Positions 50,614-63,126 of a stretch of DNA of 64,000 nucleotides are shown here, in pieces. Source of the DNA: Cercis canadensis (taxonomy: Eukaryota > Streptophyta > Magnoliopsida > Fabales > Fabaceae); assembly GCA_003255065.1 (NCBI GenBank), contig QAOA01002889.1:62001-126000 (forward strand), in the 5' to 3' direction. Under the pieces are notes generated by a model. That model was not told the origin of the DNA. It saw nothing but the letters and a program-made list of their open reading frames with translations, and did not search any database. How positions within the stretch are numbered: the first letter of the stretch is position 1; each line of letters begins with the position of its first letter. The position numbers were made by a program, and so were the translations under genes.

Positions 50614-52180
50614 TGAAAGCAAGATGAACAACAAGTATGACTGAATATTTTGCTGCTGTAGTCTTTACTCTGTAGACTTATTCACTTTGTGTATGATGTC
50701 AAAGAAGAATATCCAAAGTATTGGTTTTAGTTAATCCTGACTCATTACTTCTAAGGATGCACAAATGGAAAACCACTCAACTAAAACTTAAATTGTTGAA
50801 GTGATGATCAAAAACAGGTTAATTCTTTCTGATGCCATCATCCAAATATCAGTAAGTTACTTTCCAATTGGCTGCTTATTTCTCATTGACGCTTATTTTA
50901 TGCACATACTAATACCAGTGTATCAGTCTTGATTCAAATTAGAATAGCTGCTGTTGGTTGCAGACCTATCTTGAGGGTAGCATGTCAAAGCTCAATTCTG
51001 TATCTTATTTATTTAACAAACAGTATATATTCTTTGTTTAGTGTTCTTTTTTGTAACTTTTATATCATATACTTTCTAATTTTAGGAAGTCTTTTATCAC
51101 CTTTTGTTGTCAATTTTTTTGTTTTTATTTAAAAAAGGTAGGATAGTGCTTAAAATCTTTTTTTTTTTTTTTTTTTACAGTGTTCAATGTTCTAGCAAAC
51201 ATGCAAGAATTAACAAAAAATGGATTTTGGGCAGCAAAATCATTTTCGTAGCCCTCCAAAAGAGATCAAAACACAAACTTAAGGTGGTTCTAACATAATG
51301 AGGAGATATGCGATGTGACATTATAATAATTATTGATATAGAAGTCATTTAATTTTGGCCGTTAAACAGTCAAGTTAAATGTTTTTATATTAATGGTGAT
51401 GAATGCTGTCATGTTAGGGATGTATCATATATTTTTTTGGTATGTAAAAAAGGTTTCAAACTTAAATGTATGATTTAGCAGTGAAAAAAAAAACTCATAA
51501 TCACTTTTGTAGTCCAAGATCACTAGTAACTTCGAGTAACTTTGTCGGTGAGAGAGTGATTATGAGTGCATCTCGGAACTAAATAAGATGTTGGCGTATC
51601 AAACACAAGCATCTTGATATGTAGACATTGATACTACATAAGTATTTTGCATAGTGATACTGAGATGTCGGCATACCAACCTTAACCTCTCTAGTGAATC
51701 ATTTTTTTTTTGTGTGGAGAAAATCAAAGACACACATTACGGCACAAATAAATAAAACAGGAGTGTCATCAAGTTACAAAGCTTAGATATCTGAAGCTTC
51801 AATGACATGACCATGTAGGTCCTTGTTGTCTTCCACTCTCCTGTAACTATCTGGTTACAGTGAATCACAAAATCCCCAAACAACTGAAGAAGCAGCCCAG
51901 AGAATCATGTTTTCTTGTTACCTCAATTATTTCCTCGCATATCTACTTGAGGGTACATCAAAGTATAGCACTTGGTAGCTTTCATGAAAGAGACTCTTAG
52001 ATTATTATTAAGCAGTACATTATTTGGATTACAAGTGCCTTATTCATAATAAGTGTTCATATTACAGTAGATTGTACCTGAAAAGCTTGTGGTGTGGTAT
52101 GTTAGCGTTTTCACACTGATATATAACATGTATTTATATCAAATGCCCGCAATTGTTTCAAGAAAAAAAAGTATCTTACA
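50614..52180. other. CYP23 3' region and intergenic sequence
   Basis: The CYP23 3'UTR probably extends a few hundred bases past 50613. Beyond that no gene is seen. Confidence 0.45.
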
Positions 52181-52189
52181 TTTCAAATA

Positions 52190-52507
52190 GGAAAAAGTCC
52201 AAAAAACCCTATTCAATTATGCCATATGTATGTACGGTTTATCTCCAAAATTTAAAAAACATAAGAAAGATCTCCTTGAACTTTTAAAATATGCACTTTA
52301 CCCTTAAGACCTTGACGTCCGTCCATTAATGGATGGAAGAGAGCACATGCCGTGCACATAATGTGATTAATTTGGGCCATAGTTCAATTTATAGGGGTAT
52401 AAATAAAAATAAATTTATAAAATTAGGGTAAAAAAGTAATATTCAAAAAATTTTAGGGGTAAACCGAAAATAAAATATAATTAAAAAGAGTTTTTTGGAC
52501 TTTTCCC
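52190..52507. mobile_element. MULE-type MITE (9-bp target duplication)
   Basis: A 318-base element has terminal inverted repeats GGAAAAAGTCCAAAAAACC and, on the complement of the right end, GGGAAAAGTCCAAAAAACT. It is flanked by an exact 9-base direct repeat, TTTCAAATA, at 52181-52189 and 52508-52516. A 9-bp duplication is the Mutator superfamily hallmark. No open frame is present, so it is non-autonomous. Confidence 0.8.
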
Positions 52508-52516
52508 TTTCAAATA

Positions 52517-53375
52517 TGCAGTTATGATAATGAAGCATGTTACATGTCATTGTGAAAGTAGTGAGAAATCAAGAAAATTGGTTTACTCACCTATTGGTCT
52601 GATAGGCGTTATAGAGAAGAGAACCAAGATGCTTGGGAAAGGATTTTGCAAAGTCTTGTTTGTTATGTGGTTTTTTTTTTTCTTTAAAATAATAAAAAAG
52701 GAAGAAACTTTCTTTTGTATAAGAATTCTTTATTGCAGACAGACACACATTACTATATTACATTACACATAAATTCCAAACAATTTTCCGAGGGAAATTC
52801 AAATGAAAGGACATGTATGAACATGGCACTCGAAAAGGGAGATGATTGTGACATAATTTAGCCATTTCAATGGTGCTTTTGAGCCACCCACATTTCAACA
52901 CAATCTCAACATGTGTCTCGAGAAATTTAGTTCTATGTTTCTACTTTCTACTTTGAGACAAGTGAAAACATAACATGTGCTGCCCACCCTTAACGAAACC
53001 AAACAATTTTCCTCCCCTCCACTTCTTTTCAATTTTTGTCTCTATTTGTTTGTTTTATTATGCAGATTTCTACTGAATAGAATGAGAAAATGAAATGTTA
53101 AAACCATTGGTTAATTACTGTTTCACTATATTTGGGGTTTAAGTGTTCTCCCCTAATCGCGCACCCATTATTTGGACATTTTATTTTTACTAATTTTTGA
53201 AGAATATCTGTTTTCATTAACAAAATGTAAGCTACATTATGAGGGGATCCAATCATATGTTATCTAGTCTAAATGAAATTTGAATTTAGACCTCCAATGG
53301 AACGGAACTTCTCTCTGTACTCAATCAATCATTGACATATCCGTTAATTGAGCACAACTTTTTGAATGAAAACAA
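52517..53375. other. Intergenic, no gene seen
   Basis: AT-rich, with no convincing frame or RNA. Confidence 0.45.
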
Positions 53376-53377
53376 AA

Positions 53378-53600
53378 AAGATCCCCTTCAACTTTGGGTC
53401 TTTGGTAAATTAAACCCTGTACTTTTATTTTCATCAATTAACCCCTCAACTTGGAGAATATGTTAAATCACTAAAACTAGCTAAGAGTTTTAAAGTTGAG
53501 ACATCAATTAACTATTGAGATGTTGTTTTAAAGTTAAGAGTTTAATTATCAAATTCTTTTTGGTACAAAGTTATCAAAATTAAAAGTTGAGGCATTTTGT
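53378..53600. mobile_element. Possible foldback MITE
   Basis: The left part (CCCCTTCAACTTTGGGTC, then AAATTAAACCCTGTACTTTT) is roughly complementary in order to the right part (AAAGTTAAGAGTTTAATTATC, then AAAAGTTGAGGCA). Such imperfect, AT-rich inverted arms are typical of plant MITEs. Ends and target duplication are not defined. Confidence 0.35.
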
Positions 53601-55640
53601 TGAGCAAAGCTCTAAAATTGAGAAAGATTCACTGCATTTCTCCTTAGCATTAATACACCTCATTTTCTTTTGGTGGTCCAAAGAATTCAAAACAAAAATC
53701 CATTGGAGACTCATTGGACTTATATGTCTTCCATAACTAAAGCCTTCTTTTTCTTCAAAATATTCCACATTCCTTAACAATGAGTTTTCCTACATCTTCA
53801 GGGCAATTCATCAACTGAATTAGATTACCTAAGCATTACGATATTTCACCAAGAATCTCTAAAAAAGAAAGAAGTCTTAGGTTTGAATCCTCGTTCAACA
53901 TATTCTCAGTTAAAAAATATAACAGTATTTATTTATAACACAAAAAAACTAAAAAAAAAACAAACTATAATCTTGTTTATAACTATCAAAATTATTTAAC
54001 ACAAGAAATAAATGAATTTGAACCAAGATTCTGGAGAGACAAACTGGGTTTGTCCTTGCATGAGACAGATCAAATCATAAGAAAGGGGGCACATGATCGA
54101 TGAGCAATTGCCAGCATCCACCATCCCTGAGTTTCTGGGAAGTCCATTAACTGAGTCTTACCAATGGATGCACTGAGCTGACTTTCTGATGCTTGCAGCC
54201 ATTAAGGCTCCAAAACTGTCTCAAAATTTAGCAAAAGGGGAACACACCCACATGGCCAAAAACGCCAAATACTCTTTCATCTCAATTTTATAGATCTTGG
54301 TCAATTTTTAACCACGGATTCATGTTTTTTGGTACGTGGGTTGTTGCCCTCAAAATTGATCCAATTGATAGACTTGACTATGACTCTACAATAAATGGAA
54401 CCAAAACGTCACATGAAAAACGAAACAAAAGTTTTCACCCCTATGTGTGGTGCATGCTTCCATGTCAATCCAAATTCACCAAAAAGAAAGAAAAATTAGA
54501 GATACCCAGAAAGCAAAACTACAAAATCAACATATACTGCTTCTGTTTCTTGCACAAAGAGTGAAACTTTTTTACCATGGAAGCCAAAATTAGGTATTTG
54601 TTTTTTCAAGACAATTGAAAACAGAGTATGGAGGGAACAGATCACTAGTTTTCGGTGAACAGAGTCCTACAAACCCTGAATGAAGATCTTCTTTTACAAG
54701 TTAAGAGAACTATTTTCTCCGAGGAAATTGATTCATGGACATTGACATTGGAAGGAAAAGGACAGGGAAATATAGCGGCGAATTGTCGGTATTGTGTAAC
54801 ACAAGCATTGCCCGGCTGCTGGGGCTGCCATTTTAATTTGCTAGTCTATAAGTGTTTTGGGATTGAAAGACAATGGTTATATCAGATAAATTGTCCCGTG
54901 ACAATTTTTGGCATTTTTCATATATGGTTTGTGTGTGTGTATGTGAATGGAATTTGGGATAAGCAGAGGTCCCAAGAGGATGTGGAGTTGATGGAAACTT
55001 TGACTAATTTGCTTGTGAAAATGACACACAACAATTTAGAAAGACGTCACGGTTTCAGTGGGCATTATAACAGTTACTATCAGTTGGTAACGCCATGAGA
55101 GCCCGTTAAGACAGGACCATGATGCCATGCCCTTCCTTATTAAGCATCAAGTGATGGAGCAGGATCAAATAAAGGTACATTTGTAGTTATATTTAAAATG
55201 TATAAGAAACCAGACCTAGCTAGGGTTAGTTTTGCAGTTTAATTTGTCATTTTTATACTCCAAATTTTTGTTGAGAGGAAGAGGAGAGAGGTTCAGCCCA
55301 TGTGGTATAGTACTGTAGGATTAGGATAATTTGCACAGGTATGCTTTTTGGGAGACTTGTTACTTTTAAAGAAAGGGAAAGAATTGAAAGCAAAGTAGTG
55401 CTAATTTCCTTAACTTTGTGGATAATTAATAGTTTAGTCAAAAAAATAAAATTGAGAGTAATGTATTTCTAGAAAGACAATTTTAATATTTCTTCTAAAA
55501 TAAAAACTCCCAAACAAAAGTTCGAAGATACATGAAATATTTAGAGTTCTCAAGAATTTTGTCTTTGAACTCACATACAAAATTCAATATAACTACCTAT
55601 TTATGAGTAGAGTATGTAATCTTAGAATACACAAGAATAA
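53601..55640. other. Intergenic, includes an unexplained open frame
   Basis: A stretch without stops at 54655-55098 is less AT-rich than its flanks. It lacks an ATG at its start (the first codon is GTG) and shows no recognisable motif. A degenerate Pol III B-box-like GGTTTGAATCC occurs at about 53880-53890. No gene is called. Confidence 0.35.
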
Positions 55641-55644
55641 TTAA

Positions 55645-55730
55645 ACGGTTTGTAGCCAAACAATATTGTGATTGTTCTCAAAGTTTGTAGATTATACGTT
55701 TGAATCTAGAATCGTAAGTACCAAAAAAGA
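55645..55730 (+). mobile_element. SINE copy 4, degenerate
   Basis: The + strand carries GGTTTGTAGCCAAACAATA, CGTTTGAATCTAGAATCGTA and AGTACCAAAAAAG in the order seen in the other copies. The body is diverged and a target duplication is not seen. Confidence 0.45.
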
Positions 55731-55739
55731 ATATGTAAA

Positions 55740-58700
55740 AATATTTTCACAATTAGAGAAAGTAGAGATACAAAAATTAATTTGTTTCAATTGTTAACAC
55801 ATGCTTTTAAAATGAAATAGTGTAGAGAAGTTTCACTATGGCTCCATCTATTTCTATCAAAACCTATGGAAAAAAAAATACGGTATAATCTTTCATGCAC
55901 TCGAGCCCTAACTTACTACACCTAATCTCATTTTGGAACTATCTAAAAAAAATATATATATAAGAAAATTAAGAATGTCAATAAACCCTGGTCCTACACC
56001 TTGGTATTATTTTCATAGTACGACTTGGTGGAAATACCCACCAATATACCTTGCGAAGTTAGGTTAGAATTTGGGTGGGGGCAGTTCATATTGTCTTGCT
56101 AAAATTGTTAGTTTGTCATGAGGTTGCACAGTGATGTACTTGAATTAGTTTAATCTTTTGTGTGGTATACAGCATACTAATTGACAAACACACACATACA
56201 CTTCAAAGAAGGCTGTTAGTGTTAGTTGTATTATTCTCATCTCCTAGTTGGTACGAAATTAAATGAATCTATGTCTACGCCAACGTTAATTCTTCTGTTA
56301 AAAGATTATATATATGACATAGTTAAAGTTTTAATTTTAATATTGTGTTTTCTTTTAGTTCAGTTATCATTTATAAACACACTCAAGGAGTTACATGCAT
56401 GTATATTGCATTTGATTACTATTGTAGATTAAATTAGTTCACTATATAGTTGTATATGGTTTTATTTGCAGTTGTATCGTGAGTTCTTGAATCCATAGTT
56501 TCATCATCAAATTGTTTCTTTTGTAATTAACTCATATGCCTTAACAGGAAAATCAAGTGCAAATCAATCAAATGCCTAAGTTGGGAATAGGAATGGAACC
56601 TTCAGAACAAAGCATGCTGTTGTTTAGACGGAGATTCCATGTTAATCAATTTCTTTACAAGTTGATTTCTTGGGAGTTCCATTTGCTAGTTTTTCTTCCA
56701 TTCTTTATATTAAATTCTACCAAAAAATAATGAAAGTCACATGCGAGAAGAAGAAGATCAAGAGCCTTAATCACTTCAAATTCAATTAATTAATTAAATC
56801 TAAAATTTATTTTGCATTACCTGTTATACTAATCTAAAATTAAGTACGTGGAGTGAGAATAGCCTTACTATTTTTCAAGGGATAAACTTCTGATGGCAAG
56901 TTGGCCAAACTTTTAGGAACTGACGAATGTTAAATTGACTTAATTAATAGAGGGTATTTTAACTTCCAACGATTCAGTTAACTGCCACAAATCATCACCT
57001 TAATATAATACTAAATTATTAATTCCCGTCAATAAACTAGAGATATTGAACTGCATATTGGCATATATAGTGACAAAATAACTCAATAATATATTTACAA
57101 AATTAATTGTAGTTCATTTTGTTAGTTCCACAATTCTCTTTCATGCTTTCGATGATAACAAATGATTAAATATCTTCTAATCTGTATTGTGTTTAAGTAT
57201 TATTCTAAGTGCAGGTTAGTAAAGAGTTCTAAGAACTAGTTCTGCTTGTTCGAAATAACTAGTTCTTGAACTAGTTCTTCTCTTTTGGTTGTTACTGTGC
57301 ATGCTAAGTCTTCAAATCTCAAAGTGTTTGTAAGGATGCTGTTTCATGTGAGCTATAACCGTTTCCCTATGAAGGTTTGGTAGATATCCACCTTTTAAGA
57401 GAAGTTGGTATAAGATAACCTTTTTGGGCACCACAAGACAAAAAAATAGTTAGTAGAATTGAAGTGCATCTCAGCCTTACAGCTGTCCCATGATCAAGGG
57501 TGAAGATCAGTCTTCACGTGCTTCCCCTCTTCTTCATAATGCAGCACTCCTTTGCGATCTGTAGTAAGAAGAGAAGAGAAGCAGAAAGGAGAAATTACAG
57601 AGGCTCTTTAGTCCTCCATTTTTTACCGTTCTTCTTTCTCATGTACTTTTCAAATTACTTGCTATCATATATAAGTAGAAAGCCTTTTTTTCTTTTGTAA
57701 TTATAAATAGAAAGTCTAGTTGCACATCATCAGCATACACCACTGGTGTGTATCAATCTAAGTGGTTATATTAAAAAAANACACCACTGGTGTGTATCAA
57801 TCTAAGTGGTTATGTTAAAAAAATTAAAATTTTAGTGAGATTCTGTAAAATTTAATCAATCTAATTAAATTTAAATACATCTAAATGCGTAAATTTAAGT
57901 ATATGTAACAAGAAAAAGATCATTAATAAAAAGTGAACTACCTGTTATGGGTGGGGTAGTGCTNAGTATATGTAACAAGACTTGTGTGGGGTAGTGCTCT
58001 ACTTATTATAATAAAGACTTGTGTGGGAAGATATACCAAAAAAAACCAAAGACTTGTGTGGGAAAGAAAAGAGGAAAAATGACATTAATGAAAGTGCAAG
58101 AAAGTACTGACTTCTATTTGCCAAATTTGATTAAGGTCAAATTTCTCAGAAACTGATCTGGTTAGTATATATACGTATTAGGTTTAGGTTATGATAATCT
58201 TAAGCAATAAAAGCTTGATCTGCGAATTTATATATCACTATAAACTAAACTAGCATTAAATGGTTTTTTTTGGTAAGAGGAGCCCCCATGATGAGATTCA
58301 ATCAAATATGCATTATGCTTTCAGCTGATGTAATTGTTTGAAAATGTAGTTGACTAAACAATGGGCTGTTCCTCAAGGGTAGGGGTTTTGTCCATTTGTT
58401 TTGAGGGTATGAACTGAACTTGTATTAGGTCCCATAGTCCCATGCACATTCCATAATGGTACACTACTAGTGACAATATACATGTGATCAAGCATGAGCA
58501 AAATTTGGTATCTTTCGTTGTTGGTTTATGTCATGCCCTAGATTTGGTCAAACATAAGGGAGAGAGTTAACTCCTCAAGTGGAGAATAGAATAGTTAAAC
58601 TATTATTATAATAATAATAATAATAAGAGTAGTGCTATTTCAAACGAAAACACAGCACAATGAAAAGCAATCTTGAGTATTTGTAACACATTACCTATTT

Positions 58701-60268
58701 CCATCATCTAGCATAAAGTAATATCAGAACGGTGATAATTGCTAGATGTTAAATTATTTACGGGCTTTTTCTTAATTAAACTTTTGGGATAATTAATTTT
58801 TTGATATGATATTGAAGCTTTTTATTTTTTTGGTTTATTAGAGGTTATATTATAAGGAGTAGCTTATTCCCTCTTAAAATAATAATACTCCAATCAATCT
58901 CAATAGAATTTGAACATAGAACCTTTGTGATGGAGTCCCAAATGTTCAACTATTTGAGTGCTTATTTTAGAACAGTATTGAAATCTTTTTGACTAAGTGG
59001 TAAAGATTTTGATCTCTATCACCATTATTTCTCATAATTAAATTAAACTTCAACACAATATAAATTGAGCTTATGTTTTACACATATTTTAAACCCAAAA
59101 TTTTTTGTGTCCAAAAACATATTAAATATAAAATTATTCTTAGATATTATTCTCTTAATTAATAACTCAATCTGAAATAGTTAGTTGATTGACAATTTAG
59201 GCAATTTCGGTGTAATTTGTCATGATGTTTAACACTTATCTAACAAGAAGCATCTGTTTCGAAGAAGAGGTTTCAACTTTCAACATTGGAATTCCTTTTT
59301 TTTCCTTGGCATGCGTAAAAATGTTATTATAATGATAATTATATATTAGGTATGAACACTTAAAATCAATAAATAACTTTTCATCTACAAAGAGCTACTT
59401 CAAGAAGTAATTGTCAAGAATTGGCGGCTTCTAGTCAGTGTAACTTGATGCACTTTGAGTTCATACCAAATTGACATAAAAATTCATAGCATGTTTTGGA
59501 TTGAGTATAGTAGCCAAAATCTGTTTCCCCCGTCACCCCCTAGAATCATGTTCAACGTAGGGCCAACGTGACAATTTCAAGCATGCACGTAATATATTTT
59601 GTTTATGGTCAATTCAAGTATATGTGCCATATCTTCTTCAGTTTTTAGTCAAAAGGCTTTTATCTTTTGTATAATCTGTTTATGTTCATAGATGTTTCCA
59701 ACAGTATTTTTGACATTTGTGATCGGCCATTACATTGAAAATGTCTTGTGTAGCTGTAGAAGCTAATAAAAGAATCACTTCAACCAGTTTATGCTTTGCT
59801 CTTTAATTTGACGAAGAAGGCAACACATATAACATATTTACTGTGATTTTCCATTAATATTCCAAGATCAGGATGAAGATGGAATCCAACTTTAGGGTTT
59901 CGTAGCCCTCCATTCCCCTAATTACCTAAATGACGGCTAGCTAGCTATATATAACTATAAATCAACAGTATAATTTACAGCAAAAATCACGCCTGAAAAA
60001 TCCAAATGCAACGTGCTTGTAATATCCGAGACTATTGTCAGTCAGTCTCCAATTTCAAGAGATTCACGTTAGGTCATAAACAATCTATAAGGTCAAGATC
60101 ACCAACAAACCTTGTCTATATTGATCATTAATAGTTGAAAAATGATAAATACCATGAAAATAACAAGGGTAAGTATTAAAGTTTTACTTCTTTTGGTGGT
60201 CTCCGCAAACTTTTTTACAATACTTACATAATGTTTTATTTCAGAGAAAAGTTATGTGTGGTAATTCA
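55740..60268. other. Gene-poor, AT-rich interval
   Basis: No gene is supported. Features are a possible degraded LTR-like stretch beginning TGTTAGTTCCACAATTC near 57119, a 43-base direct repeat split by N at 57780, a rearranged short repeat around N at 57964, and (TAA)n at 58602-58627. Confidence 0.4.
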
Positions 60269-60282
60269 AAGTGAGATACATT

Positions 60283-60382
60283 GTACCAAATGGCTTGTGG
60301 TTAAGTGCTATTGAAGTTGTTTTTAGGACTTTTAAGTTTTGTGTTCGAATCCAAAATCGTAACCAAAATACAAAAAAAGAAG
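60283..60382 (+). mobile_element. SINE copy 5, with target duplication
   Basis: GGCTTGTGGTTAAGTGCTAT (A-box region), TTTAGGACTTTTAAGTTTTG, TGTTCGAATCCAAAATCGTA (B-box) and an A-rich tail follow in order. It is flanked by AAGTGAGATACATT (60269-60282) and AAGTGAAATACATT (60383-60396), a 14-base duplication with one difference. Confidence 0.7.
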
Positions 60383-60396
60383 AAGTGAAATACATT

Positions 60397-61930
60397 ATTA
60401 CTAACAACAACAAAATTGAGATATATATATAAGATTAATTAGGATCTCTTGACATTAGTGTAAATTAATACATTTACGCTGCTGAACATATATTTTCATA
60501 AATAAGATTTTCATCAATCAAACCGTAAACCATGAGTATTAATTAATAAGTTGCATCTTAAATATTAAATACGAGCAGGAATTAATTAGTTCATTTCAGC
60601 GCAAGTTGTTAGATGAGTTTATTAACTATTACTTTTTTTTGGCAGAGTTTATTATTACCACTTAAGAATACTCTTGTTAAATAAAAGAAATTCGTACATA
60701 GGCAGCAGTCGTTTTAAATAATTAATACGATATTGTGATCTCATTAGTATAAAATATAAATTAAAAGGATTGTGAAATATCGTACAACTGATCTTTGGGC
60801 CAGTTTGTAATGGTACATTTATTGATAGCCAAGTTAATTAACACTTAAAAATCGATCAGTCTGGCTTCAAAAGGTGTAGATCTCTACTTGGGTGATAAAG
60901 TCATGTGTCGTTTATCTTAAATGGTATAGCAGAAATAAATGAAACGCTAAGAAATCGGTTTTGATGCCAAGGCATAGATAACGAGAAGACACGTGACATG
61001 TGGGTGTTATTCAATTAATGAATGGAACTAAAGAAGAGCCTTTGCAATGTATTGGAATTAACAAATTCTAGTATAGACTGGTCAACAATTTCACCTCTAG
61101 CTAATTTGAAGAACTTTTGAGACTTCCAAACCCACACAAATCCACTCCTCACCACAACAGAGCTATAGCCAGCAAGAGCCAAGTAGCAAGCCACTTGTTT
61201 GATGCTCTCAACCCAAGTGAAGGCTGGCTAATAGCTAGCACAAGAGTTCAGTAAAATGTAGGGGTATATATGCGAGTTAACTATTTTTAAACCAGATCTA
61301 GGGTTTTAAAGATACTTATACAATTTTTACACACACACACAATATATATATATATATACACACAACTACATAGCTCCAATTTGGTTTACTGACACTACGT
61401 TTTATGTCAAATTAAAATTGAGCAACTTGTGTAATTGTATATAATTATAAATATAAAATTACATAGATAATTATTATTTCGTAGCAGTATATAATAATAG
61501 TTAGATACCATTTGAGTGTACCTAATTGCATGGATTTTCTTCTATTTGAGTTAATATTAAATGTATTGGTTGGATCTTATATTCGACATATATACAAAGT
61601 GTGCGTTTAAGTAATGTGTAAATTATATATATATATATCATGTTGAGAAAATGATTTTCACGGAGATAGTGTAAAATTGAAGCCTTAAGTTTAAATTTTA
61701 GTGAGTGGTATTAGCATATATAAGTAGAATTATTGTATAAAATTAGATTGAAATTAAGTAGCTACGTTTATAAAGATATATATTTAGAGTATTAGAAAAG
61801 AAAAATGAGAAATTAATGATGGAAATGATTCAAATGACAAGGAAGTAATAAGCTAACATGGGCTTGCGTGCTAAGACTGACACAGAGAGGACCCGCGTCG
61901 TTGGCTGATAAACTAGCACATTTCCCTTAA
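60397..61930. other. Upstream region of the bHLH gene
   Basis: No gene is seen. A CACGTG G-box lies at 60990-60995, about 1.5 kb before the start codon. An (AC)n-(TA)n-(CA)n compound microsatellite is at about 61329-61366. Confidence 0.45.
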
Positions 61931-61989
61931 CCCACTTGAACTCTAACCCCAGTTTGGGGACATATTCAGAAAGGACAGTATGGGATATC

Positions 61990-62478
61990 TCTCCATTCCC
62001 TCAGGACTCATCTCTCTCTTTCTCTCTCCCTTTCTCTTTCTGTTCTCTTCCATTCTCTCTTTCACACACAAACCCTATTAATAACAAGCCTAGCCCACTG
62101 CTTTCTCCCATGCACTTGTCCTCTTCAACTCCCAAGACCCACTAACACTACTCCTTAACCCTTTCTTTCATGGCTTCCCTTATCTCCTTCTCCATCTCTT
62201 GTCTCTGAAACCAAAATTTCCCTCCTCTCTTATTTTCCTTTCCTACACACCTCTCTATACCCATCTTGATAATTTACTTGAGTTTTAAAATTTCCTCTAT
62301 CTCGCATTCTCTGACAAACCCACTTCTCATTAATTTGTCCCTCTGCTCGATCATACCAAGAGTTGGGCTCTCTCTCTCTCTCCTTTATCTTCTGTGAAGT
62401 GTTACAAATTAAGAGCAACAGAGAGGGGCAACAGCAAATATTTCTGACACAAGCATCACCATAAGAGTAACATATACA
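61990..62478 (+). promoter_or_regulatory. Pyrimidine-rich 5' leader of the bHLH gene
   Basis: CT-rich sequence with tracts at about 62009-62060 and 62366-62384 precedes the ATG. Several upstream ATGs (for example near 62110 and 62169) would lie in the leader if transcription starts near 61950, which would dampen translation. The start site itself is not visible. Confidence 0.4.
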
Positions 62479-63126
62479 ATGTCTAGCAGAAGATCCCGTT
62501 CGAGACAATCCGGTGTTTCCAGCAGTGAGATCACTGATGCTCAGATCACCGATCTCGTCTCCAAGTTACAACAACTTATCCCTGAGCTTCGCGCTAGGCG
62601 CTCCGACAAGGTATTAATTTTTCCCCCTATTCTCTTTCTCTCTCTTTCTCTTTCTATCTCTCTCTCTCTCTGAGACATAACACCAACACACTGCACATTG
62701 CACATTCAATATTTGTGTGGACTTCATTTGCTTTGGTAGATAAGTCACGCTCATGCCCCTCACTCATTCTTTAGCCACACAACTTGAGGTGCATGTGGGA
62801 CTCAAATTGTTTAATTTTCTATTGCCCCCCATCCCCCCATTGACCAAACTTCACTTGTTGCAAACTGCAACTGCAAATGTACATTTTTATGTGTTACAAA
62901 CTTACAATTACACCCGGTTCTTAATTCAAATAATTTTCTCTTCTAAGTACGTACTATCATATGGTTTATGAAGGTTTCGGCAGCGAAGGTGTTGCAGGAG
63001 ACTTGCAACTACATCAAGAACTTGCACAGAGAAGTTGATGATTTAAGTGACCGATTATCTGAACTTTTGGCGAACACAGACTCCAACAGCGCTCAAGCAG
63101 CCATTATTAGGAGCTTACTTATGTAA
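62479..63126 (+). CDS. PRE6: Atypical (non-DNA-binding) bHLH, PRE6/KIDARI-like
   Basis: Two exons, 62479-62610 and 62974-63126, join in phase to encode 94 residues, the length of Arabidopsis KIDARI as I remember it. The start [12 protein letters not shown] and the helix-loop-helix are diagnostic: [16 protein letters not shown], then [26 protein letters not shown]. There is no proper basic region, so it should not bind DNA. Family members titrate other HLH proteins (HFR1, IBH1, AIF types) and promote cell elongation downstream of gibberellin, brassinosteroid and light signals. The C-terminus AAIIRSLLM is typical. No disruption is seen. Confidence 0.95.

Noticed and set aside
53875..53895. tRNA-like GGTTTGAATCC
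   Set aside because: No acceptor stem, D-arm or anticodon arm can be drawn around it; at most it is a degraded SINE B-box.
61936..62145. 69-codon frame upstream of the bHLH gene
   Set aside because: It is CT-rich 5' leader sequence with low complexity; it could at most be an upstream ORF.
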